DNA from: Allocoprococcus comes
Lineage (GTDB): Bacteria; Bacillota; Clostridia; Lachnospirales; Lachnospiraceae
DNA length: 64,000 nt
NCBI RefSeq assembly: GCF_013300725.1
Contig: NZ_JAAIMM010000001.1
Span: forward strand, 180,795 to 244,794
Reading direction: 5' to 3'
Made by a program: the position numbers and the translations under genes. Below, in pieces: positions 17,879 to 27,371 of this stretch (position 1 is its first letter; each line of letters opens with the position of its first letter). Below the pieces are notes generated by a model. The model was not told where the DNA came from and ran no database searches. It saw only the letters and a list, made by a program, of their open reading frames with translations.

Positions 17879-17916
17879 GGGCGGGATCTTTCAGAGGTGG
17901 AGAGGTTCCGCCCTTT
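17879..17916 (+). terminator. Probable terminator after purD
   Basis: GGGCGGGA (17879-17886) pairs with TTCCGCCC (17906-17913) across a 19-nt loop, followed by only TTT, so termination may be partial. Confidence 0.5.
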
Positions 17917-18022
17917 GTGCCGGAGAAGGCAGATGCTGGATGCGGGTATCGGAACACAGCAGGCGTATTTTTGATTTGCCGTGTGGGAATCTTTAAGAAG
18001 TTCTAAAGATTTCATGAACTTC

Positions 18023-18051
18023 TTGACAAATCGAACTTTGAATACTATGAT
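18023..18051 (+). promoter_or_regulatory. Promoter of the valS T-box transcript
   Basis: TTGACA at 18023-18028 and TATGAT at 18046-18051 with a 17-nt spacer. Transcription would start near 18058, at the beginning of the T-box leader. Confidence 0.8.
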
Positions 18052-18057
18052 TATCAA

Positions 18058-18318
18058 TAGTTATGGGAAAGGCAATGAGAAAGAGGAGTATGCAGGTTAG
18101 TCCGAAGAAGAGAGAACCGTTCAGGGGCTGAGAGACGGTTTGCGGGAAGCGACTGCGGAAGGTAGCTTTTGAGCCGGATATCTGAAAAGGGCGAGTAGGA
18201 TGTCACGGGGTGGTTTCCGTTATAGAACTGTGAGAGATACGAGATGAATCTATTTCGTGGAACAAAGGTGGTACCGCGTTTATACACGCCCTTTACGTTT
18301 TGTAAAGGGTGTTTTTTA
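18058..18318 (+). promoter_or_regulatory. T-box riboswitch controlling valS (GUA specifier)
   Basis: The conserved T-box core lies at 18264-18278 (AAAGGTGGTACCGCG), just before a terminator stem (18286-18296 with 18302-18312) and a T-run. Stem I can be drawn with a specifier loop: GAAAG (18079-18083) pairs with CTTTT (18166-18170), and GCAG (18092-18095) with CTGC (18153-18156). The loop carries AGTA on the 5' side (18087-18090) and the triplet GTA, a valine codon, on the 3' side (18162-18164). Uncharged tRNA-Val would stabilise the antiterminator and switch valS on, matching the downstream gene. Confidence 0.9.
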
Positions 18319-18386
18319 TTCATTTACAATGTTCTATTATATAGAAGAAAGCAAAGTGCGCGGTGTACTTATAAGAGGAGGAAACA

Positions 18387-21041
18387 ATGAGTAAGAATCT
18401 TGAAAAGACCTACAATCCGAAAGAGATTGAAGCGAAACTTTATGAAAAATGGTGTGAAGAAAAGTATTTTCACGCTGAAGTTGACAGAAGTAAGAAACCA
18501 TTTACAACGGTAATGCCGCCACCGAATATCACCGGTAAGCTGCATATGGGACATGCTCTTGATAATACACTTCAGGATATCCTGATCCGTTACAAGAGAA
18601 TGCAGGGATATAATGCACTGTGGATCCCGGGAACAGACCACGCTGCAATTTCAACAGAAGTAAAGGTTACAAACCAGTTAAAGGCAGAGGGAATTGATAA
18701 GAAAGAACTCGGAAGAGAAGGATTCCTTAAGAGAACCTGGCAGTGGAAAGAAGAGTACGCAGGAACTATCGAAGGTCAGCTGAAAAAGCTTGGTGTATCC
18801 TGTGACTGGGACAGAGAACGTTTCACCATGGATGAAGGATGCTCGAATGCGGTCAAAGAAGTATTCATTCGTCTTCACGAAAAAGGATTTATCTACAAAG
18901 GTTCCAGAATCATCAACTGGTGTCCGGTATGTAAGACTTCCCTTTCTGACGCAGAAGTTGAGCACGAGGAACAGGCAGGACATTTCTGGCACATCAAGTA
19001 CCCGATCGTAGGAACAGACCGTTTCCTTGAGATCGCGACTACACGTCCGGAAACTCTGCTTGGAGATACAGCGATCGCCGTACACCCGGACGATGACAGG
19101 TACAAAGATATCGTAGGAAAGAATGTCATCCTTCCGTTAGTTGGAAGAGAGATCCCGATCGTGGCAGACGCTTACGTTGATAAAGAATTCGGAACAGGTG
19201 CGGTTAAGATCACACCGGCACATGACCCGAATGACTTTGAAGTAGGAAAGAGACATGATCTTCCGGAAATCAACATCCTGAATGATGATGCTACCATCGT
19301 AGAAGGATACGGAAGATATTCCGGAATGGACCGCTACGAAGCAAGAAAAGCAATCGTAGAAGATCTGGAAAAAGAAGGATACCTTGTAAGCATCGAAGAA
19401 CATGTACACAACGTTGGAACACATGACAGATGTAAGACAACCGTTGAACCGATGATCAAACCACAGTGGTTTGTTAAGATGGATGAGCTTGCCAAACCGG
19501 CGATCAATGCGATCAAGACCGGCGAATTAAAATTCGTACCGGAACGTTTCGGTAAGATCTACCTGAACTGGCTGGAAAATATCCGTGACTGGTGTATTTC
19601 ACGTCAGATCTGGTGGGGACACAGAATCCCGGCTTACTATTGTGATGAATGTGGAGAAGTGGTTGTTGCACGTGAGATGCCGGAAAAATGCCCGCACTGC
19701 GGCTGCACACATCTGACACAGGATGAAGATACACTGGATACCTGGTTCAGTTCAGCACTGTGGCCGTTCTCAACACTTGGATGGCCGGAAGAGACAGAAG
19801 ACCTCAAGTATTTCTATCCGACAGATGTACTGGTAACCGGATATGACATTATTTTCTTCTGGGTAATCCGTATGGTATTCTCCGGATATGCACATACTGG
19901 AAAAGCACCGTTCCATACCGTTCTGATCCATGGACTGGTAAGGGATTCCCAGGGCCGTAAGATGAGTAAATCTCTTGGAAATGGTATCGATCCGCTGGAG
20001 GTCATTGATGAGTACGGTGCAGATGCACTCCGTCTGACTCTGATCACAGGAAATGCACCTGGAAATGATATGCGTTTCTACAACGAACGTGTAGAATCCA
20101 GCCGTAACTTTGCCAATAAAGTATGGAATGCTTCCAGATTTATCATGATGAATATGGAAGACAAAGTGATTTCCAAACCGGACGAAGCCGATCTGGAAGT
20201 TACAGATAAATGGATCTTATCAAAGGTCAATACACTTGCAAAAGATGTAACTGAGAACATGGACAAATTTGAACTGGGTATTGCAGTACAGAAAGTATAT
20301 GACTTTATCTGGGATGAATTCTGTGACTGGTACATCGAGCTTGTAAAATACAGGATCTACCATTCAGATGAAAATTATAAGAGCGCCAATGCAGCACTTT
20401 GGACACTGAAGACGGTTCTTGGTAATGCACTGAAGATGTTACATCCATTTATGCCATTTGTAACAGAAGAAATCTACAGCGCACTGGTACCGGAGGAAAA
20501 ATCTCTGATGATGTCAGACTGGCCGCAGTTTACCGAAGACTGGTGCTATGCAGACGCTGAAAATATAACAGATCATATGAAAGAAGTTATCCGCGGTGTC
20601 AGAAATGCGCGGGCAGAAATGAATGTACCGCCGAGCCGTAAAGCAAAGGTTTATGTAGTATGCGAAGATGAGAAGCTTTGTGAAGGATTCGAAGAGCTGA
20701 CAACATGCGCATGCCCGCTTATGAGTGCTTCTGAACTTGCTATCCAGGCTGATAAGGCAGGTATTGCGGATGATGCCGTATCAATCGTAGTACCGGATGC
20801 TTCTGTATATGTACCACTGGAAGAGCTGATCGACTTCGAACAGGAAATCGAGCGTCTGACAAAAGAAGAAGAAAAGCTTACAAAAGAAATCAACCGTGCA
20901 AAGGGAATGCTTTCAAATGAAAAATTCGTCAGCAAAGCACCACAGGCAAAGGTTGATGAAGAAAAAGCAAAGCTTGAAAAGTATACACAAATGATGGAAC
21001 AGGTGAAAGAACGTCTGGAGGCTTTAAAGGCAGGAAGATAA
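18387..21041 (+). CDS. valS: Valyl-tRNA synthetase
   Basis: ValS charges tRNA-Val. The 884-residue class I enzyme has the HIGH-type motif [17 protein letters not shown] (about 47-63), an editing domain (about 190-350, with [14 protein letters not shown]), the KMSKS loop [13 protein letters not shown] (about 525-537), a Cys pair region (CDECG, CPHCG; about 430-455) and a C-terminal coiled coil (about 815-884) for tRNA contact. The start has an AGAGGAGG site. Expression is predicted to be set by the T-box immediately upstream. Confidence 0.98.
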   Translation: MSKNLEKTYNPKEIEAKLYEKWCEEKYFHAEVDRSKKPFTTVMPPPNITGKLHMGHALDNTLQDILIRYKRMQGYNALWIPGTDHAAISTEVKVTNQLKAEGIDKKELGREGFLKRTWQWKEEYAGTIEGQLKKLGVSCDWDRERFTMDEGCSNAVKEVFIRLHEKGFIYKGSRIINWCPVCKTSLSDAEVEHEEQAGHFWHIKYPIVGTDRFLEIATTRPETLLGDTAIAVHPDDDRYKDIVGKNVILPLVGREIPIVADAYVDKEFGTGAVKITPAHDPNDFEVGKRHDLPEINILNDDATIVEGYGRYSGMDRYEARKAIVEDLEKEGYLVSIEEHVHNVGTHDRCKTTVEPMIKPQWFVKMDELAKPAINAIKTGELKFVPERFGKIYLNWLENIRDWCISRQIWWGHRIPAYYCDECGEVVVAREMPEKCPHCGCTHLTQDEDTLDTWFSSALWPFSTLGWPEETEDLKYFYPTDVLVTGYDIIFFWVIRMVFSGYAHTGKAPFHTVLIHGLVRDSQGRKMSKSLGNGIDPLEVIDEYGADALRLTLITGNAPGNDMRFYNERVESSRNFANKVWNASRFIMMNMEDKVISKPDEADLEVTDKWILSKVNTLAKDVTENMDKFELGIAVQKVYDFIWDEFCDWYIELVKYRIYHSDENYKSANAALWTLKTVLGNALKMLHPFMPFVTEEIYSALVPEEKSLMMSDWPQFTEDWCYADAENITDHMKEVIRGVRNARAEMNVPPSRKAKVYVVCEDEKLCEGFEELTTCACPLMSASELAIQADKAGIADDAVSIVVPDASVYVPLEELIDFEQEIERLTKEEEKLTKEINRAKGMLSNEKFVSKAPQAKVDEEKAKLEKYTQMMEQVKERLEALKAGR

Positions 21042-21086
21042 TCACTGCAGGAAAGTACTAAGGCATATTCTTTTTTAGCCAGATAT

Positions 21087-21120
21087 ACCGGCAGATGCAG
21101 CATAAACTGCACCTGCCGGT
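21087..21120 (+). repeat. Stem-loop in the valS to LTA-synthase gap
   Basis: ACCGGCAG...CTGCCGGT arms (21087-21099 with 21108-21120, one mismatch) form a strong hairpin 28 nt before the next ATG. With no T-run it is a weak terminator candidate. Confidence 0.5.
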
Positions 21121-21148
21121 ACAGAAACACGTAAGGGGTTAAAAGACG

Positions 21149-23452
21149 ATGAAGGGAATTCATTTTAAAAAGATTCAGTGGAAAAAACCGGATCTGAAAG
21201 GAAAATGGCAGAAGCTGAAGAATATGAAGCCAGGAGATATAAAGGCGCATTTAAAAAAGCAGCATGAGCGAAGACAGCAGATTCTTGAAAAGCGGCGTAA
21301 CAGCAAATTCGCAAAAAAGATGGCACCGTACTATAAGATAATGAACCGGTTCTCTTTGCCGCTTCAGGCACTGTGGGCTTGTATCATTAACTTTATCATT
21401 GAAGCACTGTCCAGACATTCAGCAATTGCAGCTTGGCAGTATATGACAGGAACACCGCTGGTATTTTTGTACAATGCCGGAATGATTTTCGTTACACTTT
21501 TAATCGCTTATCTGGTGCGGCGCCGGGTGTTTACACGACTGATCATCAGTGCATTGTGGCTCTTTCTGGGTGTTGTCAACGGAGTGATGCTGGCAAAGCG
21601 TGTTACGCCGTTTAATGCACAGGATCTAAAGACATTTACAGAAGGACTGTCACTGTTTACAAATTATTTCTCGGTGGCAGAGCTTGTGATGATGGGAATT
21701 GGTGTCCCGGCACTGCTCATCTGGCTGGTTGCCATGTGGAGACGTGCCGGACAGTATGAAGGAAAGATGCACAGGATCCCGATGCTGATTATTGTTGTTG
21801 CAGCATTTTTTGGATATTCTGTACTGACAAATGTTGCTGTAGATAAGAGGATTATTTCTACTTACTTTGGAAACATTGCATTTGCTTATCAGGATTACGG
21901 ACTTCCGTACTGTTTTTCAGCCAGCCTTTTTAATACAGGTATTTCAGAACCGAATGATTATAACAAAGACACGATCGAGAAGATCACGAATAATGGAGAG
22001 ATGACAGAGAGCACATCAGACAATGGTGTGAGACCGAATGTCTTGTTTGTACAGCTGGAATCTTTCTTTGATCCTACCGAATATGAGGATCTGCAGATGT
22101 CAGAGGATCCGATTCCGAATCTGCGCAAGATGTTTGAAAATTATTCTTCCGGATATTTTAAGGTTCCTTCGGTGGGAGCCGGAACAGCCAATACAGAATT
22201 TGAAGTACTGACAGGTATGAACCTGCGTTATTTCGGACCGGGCGAGTATCCTTATAAGACAAAGCTTAAGAATCAGGTATGTGAAAGTGCAGCAACTGCA
22301 TTTTCTGCATTCGGTTACGGAACCCATGCGCTTCACAATAACGGTGGTAATTTCTACAGCCGTGCGAAGGTATTTAACAATATTGGTTTTGACAGCTTTA
22401 CAAGTAAAGAGTTTATGAATATTCTCCAGACAACAGAGAATGGATGGTCGAAGGACGATATTCTTCTGACGCACATCAAAGACGCTCTGGACTCTACCGA
22501 GCAGGAGGATTTTGTATTTACAGTCAGTGTACAGGGACATGGAAATTATCCGACAGAAAAGGTGATTGAGAATCCGAAGATCACCGTAACAGGAGCACCG
22601 ACAGAAGAGAAGAACAATGCCTGGGAATACTATGTGAACCAGGTATATGAGATGGATCAGTTTGCCGGTAATCTGGTGAAAATGATGGAAGAACGCGGTG
22701 AGCCGACTGTGATCGTATTCTATGGTGATCATCTGCCGACAATGGGACTGGAAGCAAAGGATATGAAGAGCCGTTATCTGTACAATACAAATTATGTGAT
22801 CTGGGACAATATCGGACTTCAGAAAGAGGATCGGAACATTCCGTCCTACCAGATCATGGCGGATGTGATGGACAGCCTGGGATTACATTCCGGTACGGTA
22901 TTCAACTATCACCAGCAGAGACGCCAGACAAAGGATTATCTGAAGGATCTGGAGCTTTTACAGTATGATATTCTGTATGGAGACCAGTATGTATACAATG
23001 GTAAGCCACCGATCACAGAAGGCCATATGCAGATGGGGATCAAGGAGGTTACGCTCACGGATCTTGTAGAAAATCTGGATGAGACCTACAGCCTCTACGG
23101 GACAAACTTTACTAAATGGAGCAAGGTTTACATCAATGATGAAAAGCAGGAATCTACCTTCCTCAATAATACAAGGATCGAACTGCCGGACAGTAAGCTG
23201 AAGGATGGAGACATCATTACGGTCAGTCAGGTCGGATCAAGCAATACCATCTTCAGGACTTCAAGTGAATATATTTACACGGATGGAAAAATCCTGGAAT
23301 ATACAGATGAAGTAAAAGAACAGCTGAAGAAAGAAAAGGAACAGAAGAATTCTGCAAAGACGGACACCGATCAGAAGAAGACAGAAAATGCCGGACAGTC
23401 CGAAGAACAGCAGGATCAGAATAATAAAGAAGAAAAGAGCGGGCAGCAGTAG
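21149..23452 (+). CDS. LTA synthase-like membrane sulfatase (phosphoglycerol transferase family)
   Basis: The protein has a basic, Lys-rich N-terminus (about 1-65), five membrane segments (about 70-235), then an outside sulfatase-fold domain (about 300-590). Family motifs include NVLFVQLESFFDP (about 292-304), the presumed catalytic Thr in GAGTANTEFEVLTG (about 348-361) and FYGDHLPTMG (about 527-536). Such enzymes polymerise glycerol-phosphate from phosphatidylglycerol onto lipoteichoic acid or decorate glycans. After the catalytic domain comes an Ig/IPT-like stretch (about 625-715, TYSLYGTNFTKWSKVYIND) and an acidic, Gln/Lys-rich tail. The 767-residue length exceeds the usual ~640. Confidence 0.85.
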   Translation: MKGIHFKKIQWKKPDLKGKWQKLKNMKPGDIKAHLKKQHERRQQILEKRRNSKFAKKMAPYYKIMNRFSLPLQALWACIINFIIEALSRHSAIAAWQYMTGTPLVFLYNAGMIFVTLLIAYLVRRRVFTRLIISALWLFLGVVNGVMLAKRVTPFNAQDLKTFTEGLSLFTNYFSVAELVMMGIGVPALLIWLVAMWRRAGQYEGKMHRIPMLIIVVAAFFGYSVLTNVAVDKRIISTYFGNIAFAYQDYGLPYCFSASLFNTGISEPNDYNKDTIEKITNNGEMTESTSDNGVRPNVLFVQLESFFDPTEYEDLQMSEDPIPNLRKMFENYSSGYFKVPSVGAGTANTEFEVLTGMNLRYFGPGEYPYKTKLKNQVCESAATAFSAFGYGTHALHNNGGNFYSRAKVFNNIGFDSFTSKEFMNILQTTENGWSKDDILLTHIKDALDSTEQEDFVFTVSVQGHGNYPTEKVIENPKITVTGAPTEEKNNAWEYYVNQVYEMDQFAGNLVKMMEERGEPTVIVFYGDHLPTMGLEAKDMKSRYLYNTNYVIWDNIGLQKEDRNIPSYQIMADVMDSLGLHSGTVFNYHQQRRQTKDYLKDLELLQYDILYGDQYVYNGKPPITEGHMQMGIKEVTLTDLVENLDETYSLYGTNFTKWSKVYINDEKQESTFLNNTRIELPDSKLKDGDIITVSQVGSSNTIFRTSSEYIYTDGKILEYTDEVKEQLKKEKEQKNSAKTDTDQKKTENAGQSEEQQDQNNKEEKSGQQ

Positions 23453-23481
23453 AGTTCCGCTTAAGAAAGACGGGAAAGATT

Positions 23482-24789
23482 GTGAAGTATGAAGAAGTAG
23501 TCCGGTATATAGAGGACATACCAAAATTTACAAAGAAGCATACGCTTTTGCATACCCGTGAATTTATGAAAAGATTGGGGAATCCCTGCCAGGGAAGAAA
23601 GGTTCTTCACGTGGCAGGGACGAACGGAAAGGGAAGCGTCTGCGCATATATGCAGGCGATTCTTCTTTTTGAGGGAAAGCGTGTTGGATTTTTTACATCG
23701 CCGCATCTGGTAAAGCTCAACGAGCGGATCCGGATCAATGGAAAAGATATTGACGATGATACCTTCTGCAGGATTTTTGCAAAGGTGCAGCAGGTGGCAG
23801 AAGAACTGGAAAAGGAAGGACTGGAACATCCTTCTTATTTTGAATTCCTGTATGGAATGGGGATGCTTGCATTTGAAGAAAGTGATGCAGAGTATATTGT
23901 ACTGGAGACAGGACTTGGTGGAAGGCTGGATGCGACTAATTCATTCGAGCATCCGTTCCTGAGTGTGATCACATCGATCGGACTGGATCACACAGAGATT
24001 CTTGGGGATACGATTGAAAAGATCGCGGGAGAAAAGGCCGGAATCATTAAAAAAGGCGTACCGGTATTTTTTGACGGCTCTGATGAAAGAAGCAGTCGGG
24101 TTATAGAAGAAACTGCCGAAAATCTGGAAGCACCGTGGTATAAAATGGAAAAAGATGCGTTGAAAATTCAAGAAATTACAGACAAACATATTGCTTTTTC
24201 TATTTTGGATGAGTATGATAATAATACCGTATGGCAGGTGGCGAGCACCGGAATCTATCAGGTGATGAACGCAGCACTGGCAATCCGGGCGATGAGATAT
24301 ACATTTGGCGACAAGGCAGAGATCTGCAAATGGCAGAAGGTGGTCGCATCTGTTAAATGGCAGGGCAGAATGGAAGAAGTTCTTCCCGGAGTTATCTTTG
24401 ACGGGGCGCATAATCTTGCGGCAATCCGTGAATTTACAAAGAGTATCCGGTTCCAAAGAGAGACGGAAGGAGAAATCCATCCACTGGTAATCCTTTTTTC
24501 AGCCGTTGCAGATAAGGATTACAGCCATATGATCGAGCTTCTATGCAGAGAATCGAAAGCAGATGCCTATGTCATTTCCAAAGTAGACAATAAAAGGGGA
24601 GCGCAGGCAGATACACTTGCCGCGCTGTTCCGGAAGTATACAGACAGACCGGTCTATCGGGAGGACACGCTTGCTGATGCATTTACACGTGCACTGAATG
24701 AAAAGGGCAGCGAAGGGAAACTTTACTGTCTGGGGTCGCTCTATCTGGTAGGGGAGTTAAAAGAACTGATAGGAGGACAAGATGCTTAA
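23482..24789 (+). CDS. folC: Folylpolyglutamate synthase / dihydrofolate synthase (FolC family)
   Basis: FolC adds glutamate to folates (and in bifunctional forms to dihydropteroate). The 435-residue Mur-ligase-fold protein shows the P-loop VAGTNGKGSVCAYM (about 47-60), LETGLGGRLDATN (about 140-152) and GLDHTEILGDTIEKIAGEKAG (spans about 166-186). The start is GTG at 23482; no strong ribosome site stands out beyond GGGAAAG. It lies 29 nt after the sulfatase gene and overlaps the next 44-aa gene by 8 nt. Confidence 0.9.
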   Translation: MKYEEVVRYIEDIPKFTKKHTLLHTREFMKRLGNPCQGRKVLHVAGTNGKGSVCAYMQAILLFEGKRVGFFTSPHLVKLNERIRINGKDIDDDTFCRIFAKVQQVAEELEKEGLEHPSYFEFLYGMGMLAFEESDAEYIVLETGLGGRLDATNSFEHPFLSVITSIGLDHTEILGDTIEKIAGEKAGIIKKGVPVFFDGSDERSSRVIEETAENLEAPWYKMEKDALKIQEITDKHIAFSILDEYDNNTVWQVASTGIYQVMNAALAIRAMRYTFGDKAEICKWQKVVASVKWQGRMEEVLPGVIFDGAHNLAAIREFTKSIRFQRETEGEIHPLVILFSAVADKDYSHMIELLCRESKADAYVISKVDNKRGAQADTLAALFRKYTDRPVYREDTLADAFTRALNEKGSEGKLYCLGSLYLVGELKELIGGQDA

Positions 24790-24916
24790 TTTTGAAGAAG
24801 AACTTAAGAAGTTCAAACCAAGTCTGGAAGTAGAAGATATCGAGAATGCAGTATATCAGGAGGATCTGTCTGATATGACAGATATCTTAAGAGAGATGAT
24901 GGATCAGAAAAAATAG
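24782..24916 (+). CDS. Small acidic hypothetical protein (44 aa)
   Basis: The ATG at 24782 overlaps the end of folC by 8 nt and follows an AGGAGG site inside the folC end (24772-24777). The product (begins MLNFEEELKKFKPSLEVEDI) is highly acidic and predicted helical, with no membrane segment. It ends 11 nt before the TPR gene, so it is likely co-translated with its neighbours. No family is recognised; it may be a partner of the TPR protein, but that is inference from position only. Confidence 0.65.
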   Translation: MLNFEEELKKFKPSLEVEDIENAVYQEDLSDMTDILREMMDQKK

Positions 24917-24927
24917 GGGAGATTTTG

Positions 24928-26298
24928 ATGGACTATAAGCAGAAACTCGAGTACCAGTCGAACTACTGGTACAATGATGGACTGAAGAAAGCGCAGATCC
25001 GGGATCTGTCCGGGGCAATTGTGTCGTTAAAAAGAAGTTTGCAGTTTAACAGAGAAAATATCACAGCGAGGAATCTTCTCGGACTTGTCTATTATGGACG
25101 TGGAGAAGTAGCGGAGGCTCTTGTAGAGTGGATCATCAGTAAAAACTTCAGGGCTTCCGAGAATATTGCCAGCTACTATATCAGTAAGGTCCAGGACAAT
25201 CCAAGTGAGCTGGAGAAGGTGAATCAGGAAGTTCACAAATACAACCAGTGTCTTGGATACTGCAGACAGAATGGAGAAGATCTTGCGATCATCCAGCTGA
25301 AAAAGGTGGTTGTGGCACATCCGTCTTTCCTGAAGGCATATCAGCTTCTGGCATTGCTTTATATGCATTCCGGACAGTATTCCAAAGCAAGACAGAGCCT
25401 GAAGACAGCACTCAAGCTGGATGTGACGAATGATATTACGCTTCGGTATATGCATGAGCTGAACCGTCAGCGGAACCGGCAGGTTGCACATATTAAAGAG
25501 GAAAAGCATGGCAGACAATCGGTTGTCACATACAATCTGGGAAATGAGACGATCATTCAGCCTGCAGCAACACTGCGAGACAATGCGGCAGTGATGACCG
25601 TTGTCAATATTCTGATCGGTATGGTGGTTGGAGCGGCAGTGGTGTGGTTTCTGATCGCTCCGGCGGTAAACCAGACAAAGTCGTCTACAAAAAACCGGAA
25701 TGTTATTGCACTAAGCGAGCAGATCGCTTCACAGAAGACGCAGATCCAGACGCTTAAGGATGAACTGGAAGGATACCGTAACAGCAGTGATGAGGTAGAA
25801 TCGGCAAAGCAGACCGCCGCATCCACACAGGACAGCTATGATGCCCTGATCAAGGTATATCAGCAGTATTATGGTGGAACAACGAGCAATGCGGATATGG
25901 CAGATACGCTGCTTGGACTGAACAGGGATTCGCTGGGAGAAGAGGGACAGAAAATCTATGATTCAATCTCAGGTTCCTTGTTCCCGCGAGTATGTGTGAG
26001 CCTGTATTCGACTGCGCAGTATGAAGTGCAGAGTGGGAATTACGATGATGCCATTTCGGATCTTGAAAAGATCCAGAAGATGGATGACTCTTATAGTGAC
26101 GGTGGTGTGTACAAGCTTCTTGGAGACGCGTATGCCGGCAAAGGTGATACGGACAATGCAAAGAGCAATTACGAAAAAGCCGCGACCGATTATCCGGGAA
26201 CACAGGCAGCATATTCGGCACAGAGCGCACTGGATGCAATGGGATCAGATAGAACTTCGGAGAATACTTCCGGAGGAACAGGTACCCAGGGACAATAA
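24928..26298 (+). CDS. TPR-repeat membrane protein
   Basis: The 456-residue protein has N-terminal tetratricopeptide repeats (about 10-180), one membrane segment (about 224-246, VVNILIGMVVGAAVVWFLI), a coiled coil (about 258-300) and a second set of TPR-like helices (about 355-435), ending in a Ser/Thr/Gly tail. The first part should be cytoplasmic and the second outside, so it could connect protein assemblies across the membrane. The ATG at 24928 is preferred over a TTG three bases upstream because of spacing from AGGGGAG. The function is unknown. Confidence 0.75.
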   Translation: MDYKQKLEYQSNYWYNDGLKKAQIRDLSGAIVSLKRSLQFNRENITARNLLGLVYYGRGEVAEALVEWIISKNFRASENIASYYISKVQDNPSELEKVNQEVHKYNQCLGYCRQNGEDLAIIQLKKVVVAHPSFLKAYQLLALLYMHSGQYSKARQSLKTALKLDVTNDITLRYMHELNRQRNRQVAHIKEEKHGRQSVVTYNLGNETIIQPAATLRDNAAVMTVVNILIGMVVGAAVVWFLIAPAVNQTKSSTKNRNVIALSEQIASQKTQIQTLKDELEGYRNSSDEVESAKQTAASTQDSYDALIKVYQQYYGGTTSNADMADTLLGLNRDSLGEEGQKIYDSISGSLFPRVCVSLYSTAQYEVQSGNYDDAISDLEKIQKMDDSYSDGGVYKLLGDAYAGKGDTDNAKSNYEKAATDYPGTQAAYSAQSALDAMGSDRTSENTSGGTGTQGQ

Positions 26299-26392
26299 AT
26301 GAGGATTGCAAGAGTGCAAAGCACGTAGCAATCTGGTATCAAAGGGGCAAAATACCTTTTGACCCAACATCATAAAATATAGAAAGCACAAA

Positions 26393-26432
26393 AGAGAAGG
26401 TAGCGAAAAAAGGCGTTACTTTCTCTTTTTTT
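26393..26432 (+). terminator. Intrinsic terminator after the folC-TPR operon
   Basis: A 13-bp stem (26393-26405 with 26414-26426, two G-U pairs) is followed by a run of seven T. Confidence 0.85.
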
Positions 26433-26464
26433 GTTATAAATCCTGTATTTTAAGCTGTGGAGAC

Positions 26465-26524
26465 AAATGATACAAAAAAGTGTGATGACATTCAAGCTGT
26501 GCAACACGTTCTTTTGTATCATTT
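26465..26524 (+). repeat. 13-bp perfect inverted repeat upstream of spoIIAA
   Basis: AAATGATACAAAA (26465-26477) is repeated inverted at 26512-26524 around a 34-nt centre that holds a second short GTGT/ACAC pairing. It lies 63-122 nt before spoIIAA. It may be an operator or a leader hairpin. A clear sigma-H promoter for the operon was not recognised. Confidence 0.6.
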
Positions 26525-26586
26525 ATCCATCAAGGTTATTGGCGTATTTGTATAAATAAAAAAGACAGAAAGGGGTTTAATCAAAA

Positions 26587-26901
26587 ATGCAGTATCAGAT
26601 CAAAGAAAATTGTCTTACGATTTTTCTTCCGGCGGAGGTGGACCATCACAATGCGGAGGAGATCAAACGGGAGGCGGATAAGGTGATCGAGGAGCAACAT
26701 ATCAAATATGTGATCTTTGATTTTGGAAGGACGAATTTTATGGACAGTTCCGGGATTGGAGTGATCATGGGACGGTACCGGCATATCTTTCTTCTTGGCG
26801 GGGAAGTATGGGCGATACATACAAGTGAACGGATGCGGCAGATTCTGAATATGTCCGGCGTGACGAAGATCATACAGATTTATGAGGAGGGAATGATGTA
26901 A
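26587..26901 (+). CDS. spoIIAA: Anti-anti-sigma factor SpoIIAA
   Basis: SpoIIAA releases sigma F in the forespore by displacing it from SpoIIAB. The 104-residue STAS protein has the phosphorylatable serine in NFMDSSGIGVIMGRY (about residues 54-68). It starts the classic spoIIAA-spoIIAB-sigF operon; the start follows AAAGGGG. It overlaps spoIIAB by 1 nt. Confidence 0.95.
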   Translation: MQYQIKENCLTIFLPAEVDHHNAEEIKREADKVIEEQHIKYVIFDFGRTNFMDSSGIGVIMGRYRHIFLLGGEVWAIHTSERMRQILNMSGVTKIIQIYEEGMM

Positions 26902-27371
26902 TGGAATATTTTAACGAGATGGAAGTAGTATTTGACAGCAGATCGGAGAATGAGGGATTTGCAAGGGTGGCAGTGGCTGCATTTATGACACAGATGGATC
27001 CGGTTCTGGAGGAAGTGGCAGACGTGAAGACAGCGGTTTCCGAGGCAGTGACGAACAGCATCATCCATGGATATGAGGGACGGACATCCGGAAAGATTAC
27101 GGTCTGGTGCGGGATTGAAAAAGATAGGAAGACCATTCTGGTCACAGTGAAGGATCAGGGCGTCGGTATCGAAAACGTGGAGCAGGCGATGGAGCCACTC
27201 TATACGACCAGGCCGGATATGGATCGGTCCGGGATGGGATTTGCATTTATGGAGGCATTTATGGATGAAGTACAGGTGGAATCTGTGCCTGGAAAAGGGA
27301 CTACGGTTTGGATGAAGAAAACGACAGGAGGGGAAAAGAAGGAAGCTGTATGGACCACACAATCGCATTGA
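26901..27371 (+). CDS. spoIIAB: Anti-sigma F factor / serine kinase SpoIIAB
   Basis: SpoIIAB binds and inhibits sigma F and phosphorylates SpoIIAA. The GHKL ATPase motifs are present: N-box EAVTNSIIHGYEG (about 48-60), G1 VKDQGVGI (about 83-90) and G2 SGMGFAFME (about 113-121). The 156-residue length is slightly above the ~146 of B. subtilis because of a C-terminal tail that overlaps sigF by 22 nt. Confidence 0.95.
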   Translation: MEYFNEMEVVFDSRSENEGFARVAVAAFMTQMDPVLEEVADVKTAVSEAVTNSIIHGYEGRTSGKITVWCGIEKDRKTILVTVKDQGVGIENVEQAMEPLYTTRPDMDRSGMGFAFMEAFMDEVQVESVPGKGTTVWMKKTTGGEKKEAVWTTQSH

